Positions 7,005 to 15,064 of a stretch of DNA of 64,000 bases are shown in pieces. Location of the stretch: contig JAJZQN010000014.1 of assembly GCA_021847605.1 (NCBI GenBank), positions 1-64,000 of the forward strand, written 5' to 3'. The notes under the pieces are model-generated. The model was given only the letters and a program-made list of their open reading frames with translations, searched no databases and was not told the DNA's origin. This stretch comes from Pseudomonadota bacterium (lineage in GTDB: Bacteria > Pseudomonadota > Alphaproteobacteria > Sphingomonadales > Sphingomonadaceae). Both the position numbers and the translations under genes were made by a program. Numbering within the stretch: position 1 is the stretch's first letter; every line of letters starts with the position of its first letter.

Positions 7005-8359
7005 CCTTCACCCTCCGGCTGGACGACGAATCGCGCACCGGGCGACGCATCCTGAACATGCATGCGCAAGCAATGCCGCTCCGCAATCGCTCTGGCAAGC
7101 GCAAGGCCCAGGCCATGGCCGTTACCCTTCACCCCGTCGAGGCGGACATAGCGTTCGAAAATACGCTCGCGGTCGGCGGCCGGAATGCCCGGCCCATTAT
7201 CCTGCACGGCGATATAGGGGCCGGGCGACAGGGTGAGCAGAACAGTCCCGCCGCTCGGCACATATTTGAACGCATTATCGAGCAGATTGGAAAGGAGCCG
7301 GGTCATCTGCATCGGGTCGGCCCGCACCATCACACCGCTGGCGATGCGGGCATGGAAATCGATACCCAGCTCCTCCGCGCTCGCGCGGTAGAGGTCGGAC
7401 AGGCTGTCGGCGATTTCGCTGAGGTTGACGTCAGTCAGGCCGCGCATGTCGCCGCGCATCGCCTGCGTCCCGGCGATGTCGAGCAGGGAATCGAGCAGGC
7501 GCACCACGACCCGAATTTCGCCCCGCGACTGATCGAGCATGCGTAGCAGCGCCTCGTCCTGCGTCGCATCCATGGCTTTGAGGATGCGGGTGTCGAGATG
7601 CATGAGCGGCGTGCGAATTTCATGCGCGGTCTGATCCGACACGGCACGTTGCGCCTCGATCAATCTTTCGATCTGATCCAGCATGGCATTGGTGTTGGTG
7701 GCGAGTTCCGACAATTCATCGCCTTTTTCCCGACCGGGCGCGCGGGCGGTGATATGACCAGCCCGCACAGCGGCGAAGGCAGCATTCACCCCTTCGATCC
7801 GCACCCGCAAACGCTGGGCAGCGAAATGACCGGCGACCAGACTGAGCAAAGCAATGACCGCACCTGCGACCGCGAAGGCCGCGGCGAGCCTATTTTGCAG
7901 CGCTTCACCCCGATTGTTGCTGCGCCCGACCAGCAATTGCGCCCCGGTGGCAAGGCGGGTGGCGCGCGCGAACATGTGTCCGCCGTCCGGCAAGACCACG
8001 AACCGCGCCTGCGACACTTCCGACGCGATGGCCGGCCATTGGTCCAGATTACCCGCCAGTCGATGCCCCTCCGCATCGAGGAGCAGATACCAGACATGTT
8101 CGCCATCATCCTGTTCGACGGCCAGACGATCGGCGATGCGCGCGCCCAGTTCCGCACGCCCGCCCGTCACATGGATATCGGCAAGGCCCGCGAGGTCCGT
8201 ATCCACTTCCCGCGCGAGCGCCGCCCGACCGTCGGCATCGACGATCTGACGCACGACCAAAAACAGGGCCAGCGTGGAAAGCAGGCTGACCAGCAGCGCC
8301 GACAGCATGACCCGACCAAAGACCGACCGGGACAGATTTGTCCTAGGACCAATCGACAT
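7001..8359 (-). CDS. Membrane sensor histidine kinase
   Basis: The 452-residue sensor kinase partners the response regulator encoded upstream. It has one N-terminal transmembrane segment (about 15-38), a periplasmic sensor of about 120 residues, a second membrane segment (about 158-180) and HAMP. The HisKA box DQTAHEIRTPL carries the phosphoacceptor at about H246. The ATPase domain shows the N box LLDNAFKY (about 359-366) and G boxes DNGPGIP and GHGLGLALA. No good ribosome-binding site precedes the ATG, and the start codon lies inside one arm of an inverted repeat (8343-8363), so the 5' end may have been changed by an insertion. Confidence 0.88.
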   Translation of the reverse strand: MSIGPRTNLSRSVFGRVMLSALLVSLLSTLALFLVVRQIVDADGRAALAREVDTDLAGLADIHVTGGRAELGARIADRLAVEQDDGEHVWYLLLDAEGHRLAGNLDQWPAIASEVSQARFVVLPDGGHMFARATRLATGAQLLVGRSNNRGEALQNRLAAAFAVAGAVIALLSLVAGHFAAQRLRVRIEGVNAAFAAVRAGHITARAPGREKGDELSELATNTNAMLDQIERLIEAQRAVSDQTAHEIRTPLMHLDTRILKAMDATQDEALLRMLDQSRGEIRVVVRLLDSLLDIAGTQAMRGDMRGLTDVNLSEIADSLSDLYRASAEELGIDFHARIASGVMVRADPMQMTRLLSNLLDNAFKYVPSGGTVLLTLSPGPYIAVQDNGPGIPAADRERIFERYVRLDGVKGNGHGLGLALARAIAERHCLRMHVQDASPGARFVVQPEGEG

Positions 8360-8490
8360 TCAGTTCTGGCGGCCTGCAAATGTCGGCTTCTCGCGCTTCC
8401 GGTACTCACGCACTTTAAGTGCGCTGCGTTCCGGATCACGAAAATCCACCATTTTCGTCACGCCATCTCCTGAATGTCGATCCGCCCTAG
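8343..8490. repeat. Short insert bounded by 21 bp imperfect inverted repeats
   Basis: The arms 8343-8363 and 8470-8490 match at 17 of 21 positions when one is reverse-complemented (CTGAATGTCGAT, four varying bases, CCTAG). The left arm contains the kinase start codon and the right arm contains the response regulator stop codon. The interior holds palindromes around CACTTTAAGTG and the GCGCTTCCGG ... GCGTTCCGG pair, resembling a REP or small MITE. Confidence 0.6.
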
Positions 8491-9197
8491 CCACGACGTG
8501 CGCCGCCTGCCGCAATCAGGCGATAGCCGGTGCCCCACACGGTTTCCAGAACGGGGCCGTCAAACCCCTCCTCCAGCTTGCGGCGCAGACGGCCGACATT
8601 GACGTCCACCACATTGGTCTGTGGATCGAAGCTGAGTTTCCACACATGGCGCAGCAGCATTTCGCGCGTCACCACTTCGCCCGCATGATCCATCAGGAAA
8701 TGGAACAGGTCGAATTCCTTGGGCGACAGGGGCAGATGCTTGCCCTGTCGAAAGGCGGTGCGTGCCTTCACATGACATTCGAGGTCGCCGAACAGCAATA
8801 CCGGCTGATGCTCGCGGCGATGGGCGCGGCGCCACAGGGCGCGAACGCGGGCGACCAGTTCGTCCGGCTCAAATGGTTTGGCGAGATAATCGTCAACGCC
8901 GCTTTCCAGCCCCTCGACCCGGTGTTCGCTGCGACCAAGGGCCGAGAGCATCAGAACCGGCGCCTCCACCCCCGCAACGCGCAGGCGCGTGACGACATCG
9001 ATGCCAGTCAAATATGGCAGCATACGATCGAGGATGATGACATCATGGGCGCCCCCGCCAGCGCGATGCAGGCCGGTCTGGCCATCGCCCGCCTGCTCCA
9101 CCGCCATGCCGGCGCCGCTCAATATGGCGACGATGGTGGCGCGCGCGTCGGCGTCATCCTCCACCAGCAATACCGAAATCTGCTCTGCCTGCCCCAT
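8487..9197 (-). CDS. OmpR-type response regulator
   Basis: The 236-residue regulator has an N-terminal receiver domain (VLLVEDDADA; phosphoacceptor Asp in DVIILDRMLP; conserved Lys in DYLAKPFEPDEL) and a C-terminal winged-helix DNA-binding domain (LSPKEFDLFHFLM ... VVDVNVGRLRRKLEE ... ETVWGTGYRL). I place the start at the ATG at 9197, preceded by a GGGGGTGTC run; an upstream ATG at 9260 would add 21 residues with no family resemblance. Phosphorylation presumably comes from the kinase encoded 127 bp downstream. Confidence 0.9.
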   Translation of the reverse strand: MGQAEQISVLLVEDDADARATIVAILSGAGMAVEQAGDGQTGLHRAGGGAHDVIILDRMLPYLTGIDVVTRLRVAGVEAPVLMLSALGRSEHRVEGLESGVDDYLAKPFEPDELVARVRALWRRAHRREHQPVLLFGDLECHVKARTAFRQGKHLPLSPKEFDLFHFLMDHAGEVVTREMLLRHVWKLSFDPQTNVVDVNVGRLRRKLEEGFDGPVLETVWGTGYRLIAAGGARRG

Positions 9198-9313
9198 GAC
9201 ACCCCCGGCTGGCAGATAACGGAAAAGGCCGCCAGTGACAAAGCCTGTTAAAGGCGTCACCGGCGGCCCAATGCTAAGCCCGCGTGCTTATTACATCTCT
9301 GGGCTGGGGGGAA

Positions 9314-10144
9314 TTACATCTTAAGGCCTGCACGCAGCATCAGCGAACCGATGATCAGCAGATAGACCCCGAAAATCTTCTTGAGCGGCCCGGCCGGCAG
9401 ACTGTGGGCCGCAGCCACGCCCAGCGGCGCCGTCAGCATCGACATGGAAGCGATGGCGAGGGTGGCGGGGATATTGATATAGCCCAGCGAACCCCAGGGC
9501 AGACCGCCTTCCTTCAGGCCGATGATGGCGAAACCGATGGTGGTCGGAATGGCGATCAGCGTGCCGATGCCCGATGCGGTGGCAATGGCGCGGTGAATGG
9601 TGCGGCCGCACAGCGTCATCACCATGATGGCGATGGTGCCGCCACCGATACCCAGCAGCGAAGAGAAGGTGCCGAGGCCACCGGCGATGCCGACGCGCAC
9701 GATGCCAGAGGGCATGGTATCGCTCAGCACCTTGCCGCTGACCTTGGGCAGCAGGAAGTTGAGCGACATGAGGATGACGCCGCCGCCGAAGATCATCTTA
9801 AGCGTGGTACCGTCGACATGGCTGGCCAGCATCACGCCGGCGCCGCAACCCAGAACGATCCAGGGCGCCCAGGTTTTAAGAACTTCAAACTCCACCGCAC
9901 CGCGCTTGGCATGGGACAGGAGGGATCGGATCGAGGTGACGATGATGGTCGCGGCCGACGTACCGATCGCGACATGGGCGATGGCGTCTTTCGTTCCACC
10001 CAGCAGGGGCAATACGACCAGAAGAGCGGGAACGACCACGAAGCCGCCACCAATGCCGAAAATACCCGCGGCGAAACCGGCGAGCAGGCCAGCGGCCAGC
10101 ATCGCGATCAGCGGGACGAGCCATGTCATGACATCAGCCGGCAT
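9314..10144 (-). CDS. TauE/SafE-family membrane permease
   Basis: Inner-membrane protein of 276 residues with about eight hydrophobic segments and the two internally repeated glycine-rich motifs of the TauE/SafE family (GIFGIGGGFVVVPAL near the N-terminus, LLGIGGGTIAIMVM in the second half). Members export or import sulfur-containing organic anions such as sulfite or sulfoacetate; the substrate here cannot be read. The start at 10144 follows a GGGGGGCAAGTG purine-rich site. A longer in-frame extension to 10273 lacks family features and was not used. Confidence 0.85.
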   Translation of the reverse strand: MPADVMTWLVPLIAMLAAGLLAGFAAGIFGIGGGFVVVPALLVVLPLLGGTKDAIAHVAIGTSAATIIVTSIRSLLSHAKRGAVEFEVLKTWAPWIVLGCGAGVMLASHVDGTTLKMIFGGGVILMSLNFLLPKVSGKVLSDTMPSGIVRVGIAGGLGTFSSLLGIGGGTIAIMVMTLCGRTIHRAIATASGIGTLIAIPTTIGFAIIGLKEGGLPWGSLGYINIPATLAIASMSMLTAPLGVAAAHSLPAGPLKKIFGVYLLIIGSLMLRAGLKM

Positions 10145-10373
10145 CACTTGCCCCCCTCTGCCCGCACCCGGACAGAAACCGGGAAGTTGAAATTGCCGCG
10201 GCTGCGGATGGCGGCGCGTGAAATATATTCGACCATGTCCGTTAAACCATGCCTCTCTTGGGCGAAACCCCATTGCGAGAGCTATAGTGTCAAGCGCTCT
10301 CTGCCCGACAAGACGAACAAGGTTCGCGAACCCGCAAGCTGATCCGACGGAAGTTGGAGACGGGCTGAGCGGA

Positions 10374-11267
10374 TCAGGGCGCCAAACGCACGGGAATCGG
10401 CGCGTTACAAAGGTCTACGCCGCCTGCTGGACGATCGTAAAAATCATCCTTCCGATTGGCGCGCAGTCGCAGATAGTCGGCAAAACTGGCCGAAGCGCCG
10501 TCCATCACCTGCAATTTCGGCCGCTCCTGTTCCGGCAGATCACTGGCCAGCCGAACCGACCGGATCGGCAGCTTTCGCTCCGCATCGGTATAGAAGCCCA
10601 GGTCGCCCGATCCGCGCGGCAGGCTGGACAGGCGGGCCATGCCGTCCACCACGCGGCCGACCACCGCGATATTGCGATCGAGCTGACGCGGCGCCTGCCC
10701 GATCACGGCATAAAGTTCCGCTCCCGTGCCAGCGTCCGGGCTGTTGTTGCGCCCCACGCCGACATAGCCATAGCAATGCGGCAGCCATGCCTGCTTGCCG
10801 TCCGACGCGACCGGCCAGCCATCGACGAAGCCGGTGCGCGTGGCATAGGCATCGGGATAGGGCAGCGGCACGGCACGGCCGACCAGCGGCGCCCAGGGCC
10901 GACTATAGTCGGCGGGACTGGTGGGGACCAGGCCGGGTGGCATCGGCTTCTTTTCGGACGCATCGCCCCATTGCACGACATAATTATCCTGCACCCGGTT
11001 GATGCTGAGGCCGTCCCACCAATGGGCGCGGGCCAGCGTGCGGATATTGGCGACATGATGGGGCGAGAGAAGAGGCGCCAGCTGGATGAGGACGCGGCCG
11101 CCATCCTCCAGAGTCATGACCAAGATGTCTTGCGCCGGAACAGCCCGCCATGCCGATGCCGGTGCCTGCGCCACGACCTCTGACGGAGTGGCGGGCGCAG
11201 CCGCCTGTCCTCCTGTGGCAGCGGCGAGCGAGAGGGCGGCGATCAGGGCAGCGGAGCGAAGCATCAT
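10374..11267 (-). CDS. Secreted cyclophilin-type peptidyl-prolyl isomerase
   Basis: A signal peptide (MMLRSAALIAALSLAAATGGQA) precedes a cyclophilin-like domain: LVMTLEDGGRVLIQLAPLLSP, HVANIRTLARAHWWDG and SINRVQDNYVVQWGD correspond to the core strands and the FHRVI..FMIQGGD motif of prolyl isomerases, although several of the usual Phe and Arg positions differ. It probably assists folding in the periplasm. The frame stays open upstream to 11483, but that part is only the tRNA-Ser gene read in antisense, so I start at the tandem ATGs (11267/11264) in front of the signal peptide. Confidence 0.8.
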   Translation of the reverse strand: MMLRSAALIAALSLAAATGGQAAAPATPSEVVAQAPASAWRAVPAQDILVMTLEDGGRVLIQLAPLLSPHHVANIRTLARAHWWDGLSINRVQDNYVVQWGDASEKKPMPPGLVPTSPADYSRPWAPLVGRAVPLPYPDAYATRTGFVDGWPVASDGKQAWLPHCYGYVGVGRNNSPDAGTGAELYAVIGQAPRQLDRNIAVVGRVVDGMARLSSLPRGSGDLGFYTDAERKLPIRSVRLASDLPEQERPKLQVMDGASASFADYLRLRANRKDDFYDRPAGGVDLCNAPIPVRLAP

Positions 11268-11360
11268 GGCGGTATCAGACAGAGGATACAGGATAATGTA
11301 AAGCACCCCTTGCCTAGTTGATTGCGCCACGATAGGGAGCCGCACTTCCAGCGTATGTGC

Positions 11361-11451
11361 GGAGCGGTGGCCGAGTGGTCGAAGGCGCTCGCCTGGAAAG
11401 TGAGTATACGTCAAAAGCGTATCGAGGGTTCGAATCCCTCCCGCTCCGCCA
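11361..11451 (+). tRNA. tRNA-Ser (anticodon GGA), attachment site of an island
   Basis: A 91-base gene including an encoded CCA. The acceptor arm GGAGCGG pairs with CCGCTCC. The anticodon stem CTCGC/GTGAG encloses the loop CTGGAAA with anticodon GGA. A long variable arm (TATACG ... CGTATC) marks a class II tRNA, and the T-arm GAGGGTTCGAATCCCTC is canonical. Its 3' end is duplicated at 19039-19052, so it served as the integration target of the element to its right while staying intact. Confidence 0.97.
11438..11451. other. Attachment site, tRNA side (attL)
   Basis: CTCCCGCTCCGCCA, the 3' end of the tRNA-Ser gene, is identical to 19039-19052. Crossover occurs somewhere within this 14 bp core. 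Confidence 0.8.
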
Positions 11452-11495
11452 CCTTTACTTGATTTTATTGGATATTTTTCCAAATCATGGATTGG

Positions 11496-11517
11496 CTCCC
11501 CTAAACGATCCCCAATA
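11496..11517. promoter_or_regulatory. Putative integrase arm-type site, left
   Basis: The sequence CCCCTAAACGATCCCC about 45 bp inside the left end matches CCCCTAAACGCTCCCC at the right end (from 18891) at 15 of 16 positions. Paired conserved boxes just inside both ends of a tyrosine-recombinase element are typical arm sites. Confidence 0.5.
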
Positions 11518-11642
11518 GTGCACCCGCTTGGAAGCGCGACGGTGGTATGGAAAGCGCGCGTTGCTACTTTTTATCCGCTGATAAAGGTTTGAGCCTTTAC
11601 GGCTAAGGCAGATACGCCCATTTAGCAGCGTAGGGAGAAATT

Positions 11643-12407
11643 ATGGTCAGATCGCTTGTTGCGGCGTTGTGCTTGGCTGGTGTTGCTGATCCATCCGTTG
11701 CGGATGCAAAGCAGTTCGTAATGTCGTTGCAGGCCAAGCCTTGGCAGAAGGCATGGGTGAACAGGGGAGACGAAGCGGTCGACACGTTCGGCCAAAAGAC
11801 TGCCGTTCGCCTTTTTGAAGCCAGTGGCCTCCTGAAAGAGCGCGGGCAAATTGTGGTGCTTGTCGCCAATGGTGGCGATACCTCGTTCACGTTCGCCCCG
11901 GAAAATGTCAGCGCCCGAATGGAAGACGGCACACCCGTCCCGGTGATCCCCTATCAGCAACTTCTTGTAGAAGCTGGCAAGGCCCGGAAGAAAAGGGCAT
12001 TCGCGGCAGCGATGGGAGTGTTCGGCAACAGCCTTAGCGCGTCTAGCGCAGGCAATACATATGGCAGTTTTAACGGAACAGCTTATGGCGCGGGCGGCAC
12101 GGTAAATGCCTATGGCACCTATTCAGGCTATGACGCCACCGCAGCCGCCATCGCTCAACAGAACGCCCAGCGTCAAAATCAGCAGTTGGTCGCCAACAAG
12201 GAAGCGCAGAACGCGGCAGCGCAACGCGAATTGGGCTATGCTTATCAAATCAGCACGGTTGAACCCGGGACTAGGCAGGGCGGACTGATAACTATTGAAT
12301 TGCCCAAAAAGCTCAGGGCATCGAAAGCGCCAGTCCCAATAGTTTTTTCTGTGGTCGCAGGGAGCGAAACGCACGAAATTTTTGCCACATTCACGCCGGT
12401 CAAATGA
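11643..12407 (+). CDS. Island cargo: secreted protein of unknown function
   Basis: The 254-residue protein has a likely signal peptide (first 22 residues, cleavage near VADA-KQF). The N-terminal domain (about 25-120) contains beta-like segments (IVVLVANGGDTSFTFAPENVSARM). A low-complexity Gly/Ser/Tyr/Ala stretch (about 125-165) and a Gln/Asn-rich helix (about 165-195) lead to a C-terminal beta domain ending in ETHEIFATFTPVK. The next gene starts within its stop (4 bp overlap), so they form a two-gene unit facing the rest of the island. Function unknown. Confidence 0.65.
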   Translation: MVRSLVAALCLAGVADPSVADAKQFVMSLQAKPWQKAWVNRGDEAVDTFGQKTAVRLFEASGLLKERGQIVVLVANGGDTSFTFAPENVSARMEDGTPVPVIPYQQLLVEAGKARKKRAFAAAMGVFGNSLSASSAGNTYGSFNGTAYGAGGTVNAYGTYSGYDATAAAIAQQNAQRQNQQLVANKEAQNAAAQRELGYAYQISTVEPGTRQGGLITIELPKKLRASKAPVPIVFSVVAGSETHEIFATFTPVK

Positions 12408-12799
12408 TGTTGCCCGGCGCAGGTTCGATATGGCGGCCACTCCTTATTATCGGTTTCATCCTGCCCGCTTGGGCCTGCGCCCAAAAACCGCTTCCGATCC
12501 AAATTGAAAAGTATTGCGTAAGCGAAAGCGGTTTGTCGAAATATTGGCTCACTCTGAATACGTCCGACAAAACGGGGGCGATCAGGTATCAGTACATGGG
12601 CCAAGACGTGCGATACGTTGTCAACACGATGCAGGTAGATAGCCATGAGATTGAAGGCAGAGCGGATTTTCTAGCAAGTTCAACTGGAGAGACACGCGGC
12701 ACCCCTATTGCGTTCATCTATGATGATAGCACCGGCACGTTGAAGGATGGCAGCACGTCTGCCACCTGCCAGAACAATCAGGCTGCCAAACATAATTAG
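12404..12799 (+). CDS. Island cargo: small secreted protein of unknown function
   Basis: This 131-residue protein is translationally coupled to the preceding gene (ATGATG overlapping the TGA). A hydrophobic segment (about 9-26) ends with ACAQ, reading as a signal peptide or possibly a lipoprotein signal (GFILPAWAC). The mature part is short with two further cysteines. Convergent with the leftward island genes; the last codons overlap the stop of the 12796 gene by 4 bp. No family recognised. Confidence 0.6.
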   Translation: MMLPGAGSIWRPLLIIGFILPAWACAQKPLPIQIEKYCVSESGLSKYWLTLNTSDKTGAIRYQYMGQDVRYVVNTMQVDSHEIEGRADFLASSTGETRGTPIAFIYDDSTGTLKDGSTSATCQNNQAAKHN

Positions 12800-13059
12800 C
12801 AGTCCACGTCCCGCAGCAGCAATGCAATTTCCTTCAGGTATCGAGCCGCCGCCAGTGTCTCGGCAGATCGCCCGCCATGTTTGTGGGCGTTCCTGTTTCC
12901 CTTAGGCGCTCCCTGATTCGTGCCCCCATGCATTCGACACCGCTTCCGGCCTTTGACCGCCGGAGATTGGCACTCCGTTCCCGAACGAGTCCACGCCAAG
13001 CAGCGCGGGGCCGATGCCAGCCGCTCCGGTTGCATGGGATTGATCGGCGGTTTTTCCAT
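12796..13059 (-). CDS. Small HGG-motif protein with two Cys pairs (island)
   Basis: This 87-residue protein starts at an ATG with ACAGGAAA just upstream. It has a cysteine-containing start (PRCLAWTRSGTECQSPAV), then CRMHGGTNQGAPKGNRNAHKHG. The C-x(8)-C ... C-x-x-H-G-G arrangement followed by GAPKGNxNAxKHG is a widespread short motif in phage and island proteins of alphaproteobacteria, possibly a small metal-binding fold; the function is not known to me. Its first 158 bp overlap the end of the gene upstream in another frame. Confidence 0.65.
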   Translation of the reverse strand: MEKPPINPMQPERLASAPRCLAWTRSGTECQSPAVKGRKRCRMHGGTNQGAPKGNRNAHKHGGRSAETLAAARYLKEIALLLRDVDC

Positions 13060-13603
13060 TTTCCTGTCCCCCTGCGTGATGGTGGAACTGATCGGCAATG
13101 ACGGCCTGCCCGCCCTCGTTTACATGCACATGGCGCACGGTTTGCTCGCGCGGTTGGTGCAGCTTGATCAACGCTTCGAGCGTGGCCCGGCTTTGGGCCT
13201 GAGCCTTCATGGCGATTCGGGCATAGGTTTCCGTCGCGCCAAGATATTCACCCATGTTGAGCGCCATGCGTCGGGCCATCTCGGTGAAAATGTTGTCGAG
13301 CGTAAGGGCTTGGGCCGCGAGCAGTTCGCTTGCCATGGCCAAGTCGCCTTTCCGCGCCCGTTCGCTCACCTTGTCGAGCACATCAGCATAATCGCCAAAA
13401 CCCGGCGAGCCTTCCATGCTGCCAAATTGCGGTTTGAGGATTTGCGAAGCCGTCACGGCATGGCGAAACTCGGGAGCAAGGATGGCCGCCGCCGTCGCCA
13501 TCGCAACATTGCCCCCCTCATTCGCGTGGACCTTCAGCGAGTCATTTCGTTCGCCCGGTGCCGCTGCATTTCGGCCATCCGATTTTTTGGGTCGTGTCGT
13601 CAT
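12902..13603 (-). CDS. Island protein of unknown function, helical
   Basis: The 233-residue protein is mostly helical between residues 35 and 155 (AATAAAILAPEFRHAV, LDKVSERARKGDLAMASELLAAQALTLD, ATLEALIKLHQ). It carries HVHVNEGGQAVIADQFHHH followed by a hydrophilic, probably disordered tail. It starts within the stop of the upstream gene (4 bp overlap). Its last 158 bp overlap the 12796-13059 gene in another frame. I know similar proteins from sphingomonad and rhizobial islands but no assigned function. Confidence 0.65.
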   Translation of the reverse strand: MTTRPKKSDGRNAAAPGERNDSLKVHANEGGNVAMATAAAILAPEFRHAVTASQILKPQFGSMEGSPGFGDYADVLDKVSERARKGDLAMASELLAAQALTLDNIFTEMARRMALNMGEYLGATETYARIAMKAQAQSRATLEALIKLHQPREQTVRHVHVNEGGQAVIADQFHHHAGGQENGKTADQSHATGAAGIGPALLGVDSFGNGVPISGGQRPEAVSNAWGHESGSA

Positions 13604-14253
13604 GCTGATCTTGCCTCAGCTGTGTGAAGTCCTGCCCAAATCGTTGCCCATGTCGCCACGCATGGGGGCGGCATTGCAGGATTGGGAAAAGGCACCCGCC
13701 TATGGCTAGATGTATATGTGCCCGGATTTTCCGGACCTACGGGCCTACGAAAGCGGGTCGATAGGTCCGGGTTTTTCGGACGGTCGAGCATAGAATCGTT
13801 TTCAGTGCCCGGATTTTCCGGACCTGTTGCCCCAAATTTCCGGGCCGTAGATTTTTCTCGACCCCACGCAATGAAGTCCTTTGTCGCCGCCATGCATTCG
13901 GTCGAGAACCACGTTAACCGCCACTCGGTCGAGCGCCGTGACGCAGGGTCTTTCATGTTGAAACCACCGGGCCGGGCGGGCGCGATGAAGCCCCGCTCAA
14001 TCAGGCTTGTGAAATAGCCCGGCACTGTGTCCTTATTGACGTTGAGGCACTTTGCCGCCTCCCGTTGCCCCAAACCGATGCGACCATTGTTACTGCCATT
14101 ATGTCGCCGTATCAGCTCATCCAACAGCGCGCGCGGACCTGGCTTCATGGTCCGATAGGCCGCGCAATCGAAAATGTAATGGTTGAGCATGAGGAAGGCC
14201 GATGATCCGGCGTTCCTCCCGTTCTTATGCAGCCGCGCCCTACGGTTAGCCAT
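13600..14253 (-). CDS. Island protein with winged-helix-like region
   Basis: About 217 residues from the ATG at 14253; GGAG lies 9 bases upstream. The N-terminal two thirds read like a winged helix (ALLDELIRRHN, LGQREAAKCLNVNKDTVPGYFTSLIERGFIAPAR). The C-terminal part contains GPENPGT twice and a related RPKNPD, encoded by a nearly identical 20 bp sequence at 13719-13738 and 13805-13824. The start overlaps the preceding stop by 8 bp. A replication or regulatory role for the element is possible but not shown. Confidence 0.6.
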   Translation of the reverse strand: MANRRARLHKNGRNAGSSAFLMLNHYIFDCAAYRTMKPGPRALLDELIRRHNGSNNGRIGLGQREAAKCLNVNKDTVPGYFTSLIERGFIAPARPGGFNMKDPASRRSTEWRLTWFSTECMAATKDFIAWGREKSTARKFGATGPENPGTENDSMLDRPKNPDLSTRFRRPVGPENPGTYTSSHRRVPFPNPAMPPPCVATWATIWAGLHTAEARSA

Positions 14254-14602
14254 TGGACGACGCTCCAACGCTAAGCTGTGCGGCCCGTGCCCGCGCCAGA
14301 TCGGTGAGAGTCAGCACGGCTGCCGACTTGCCCGATGGGTTGCGCCGCCGTTCGCCGGTCGGCTCGACAAGGCCAAGCGCGATCAATTCCGAAAAACGGG
14401 GCTGCAACGATTCTCGCGAGCAATCTGTGGTTGCCACACATTCCAGCACGGTTGCTTCGCCCAACGCCCTCAGGGACCGCAGGGCGATGCTCAGGAGGAA
14501 TTTGCGACTTGGCGCGATGGCGTTACCTGCATCGGTGCTGGCGGCCATCGTGGCGGCAGTGAGTCCTTTGGCGCCGGGAACTCCGGGATAGCGATTAGCC
14601 AT
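14246..14602 (-). CDS. Small winged-helix-like island protein
   Basis: 118 residues from the ATG at 14602, which follows GGGGGAGG. The segment SRESLQPRFSELIALGLVEPTGERRRNPSGKSAAVLTLT resembles the recognition helix and wing of MarR-like or DprA-like winged helices. It overlaps the upstream 61-residue gene by 8 bp and the downstream gene by 8 bp. Probably a regulator within the element; target unknown. Confidence 0.6.
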   Translation of the reverse strand: MANRYPGVPGAKGLTAATMAASTDAGNAIAPSRKFLLSIALRSLRALGEATVLECVATTDCSRESLQPRFSELIALGLVEPTGERRRNPSGKSAAVLTLTDLARARAAQLSVGASSNG

Positions 14603-14780
14603 GTGCGCCTCCCCCGAATGCAATGGCAGCCAGCATGGCGGCCCCATCAGGACGAATCCCGTAAGCGCCGATCAGATGTTGAGCACGATAAGAGGAAAGG
14701 GTAAGAGCATCCTGCGTCCAGTGACCAAACGAAACGCGGGAAGCCCGGCCCTTTGCGGTCGGGTTTTCTTTACGTGGCAT
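14595..14780 (-). CDS. Small island protein, 61 residues
   Basis: A short basic N-terminus (MPRKENPTAKGRASRVSFGHW) is followed by a helical, alanine-rich end. It lies 3 bp downstream of the excisionase-like gene and overlaps the next gene by 8 bp, so it is part of the same leftward unit. No family recognised; its status as a gene rests on the tight packing. Confidence 0.5.
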   Translation of the reverse strand: MPRKENPTAKGRASRVSFGHWTQDALTLSSYRAQHLIGAYGIRPDGAAMLAAIAFGGGAHG

Positions 14781-14783
14781 GGC

Positions 14784-14972
14784 TTACACCTCCCCCGCGA
14801 TCAGGGCGCGCAGCGCCTCGGCTGGAATGATCGTCCTGCCACCGACACGAACAGAGCGAAGGCGACCAGCCGAAATATGACTGTAGAGCGTGCTCCTGCC
14901 TAGGCTGGACGCCTGACAAGCTTCCCGAATGCTATAACCGATCTTCGGGGGATCGTGCTTGACGGATTGCAT
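14784..14972 (-). CDS. Excisionase/AlpA-like HTH protein
   Basis: 62 residues from the ATG at 14972, which has GAGG 7 bases upstream. YSIREACQASSLGRSTLYSHISAGRLRSVRVGGRTIIPAEALRALI is the MerR-like helix-turn-helix of excisionases and AlpA-type regulators. In an integrase-bearing element it probably controls excision direction or integrase expression. It heads the leftward run of small genes, about 90 bp after the 723-residue gene. Confidence 0.8.
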   Translation of the reverse strand: MQSVKHDPPKIGYSIREACQASSLGRSTLYSHISAGRLRSVRVGGRTIIPAEALRALIAGEV

Positions 14973-15064
14973 TGGATTACCTCGGTTTGGTTTGAACCGA
15001 GGCAATCAAGCGACACTAAAAAATCCGCAGCAAATTGCCCATGTGCGGAGGGGTATGCGGGTTT

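Noticed and set aside
11268..11483. N-terminal extension of the prolyl isomerase
   Set aside because: The extension is the tRNA-Ser gene read on the wrong strand (it contains the typical spurious GGIRTLD-like stretch); the signal peptide marks the true start.
13719..13824. Direct repeats as a plasmid iteron or origin
   Set aside because: The two 20 bp copies encode the repeated GPENPGT peptide of the island protein in frame; only two good copies exist and there is no replication gene beside them.
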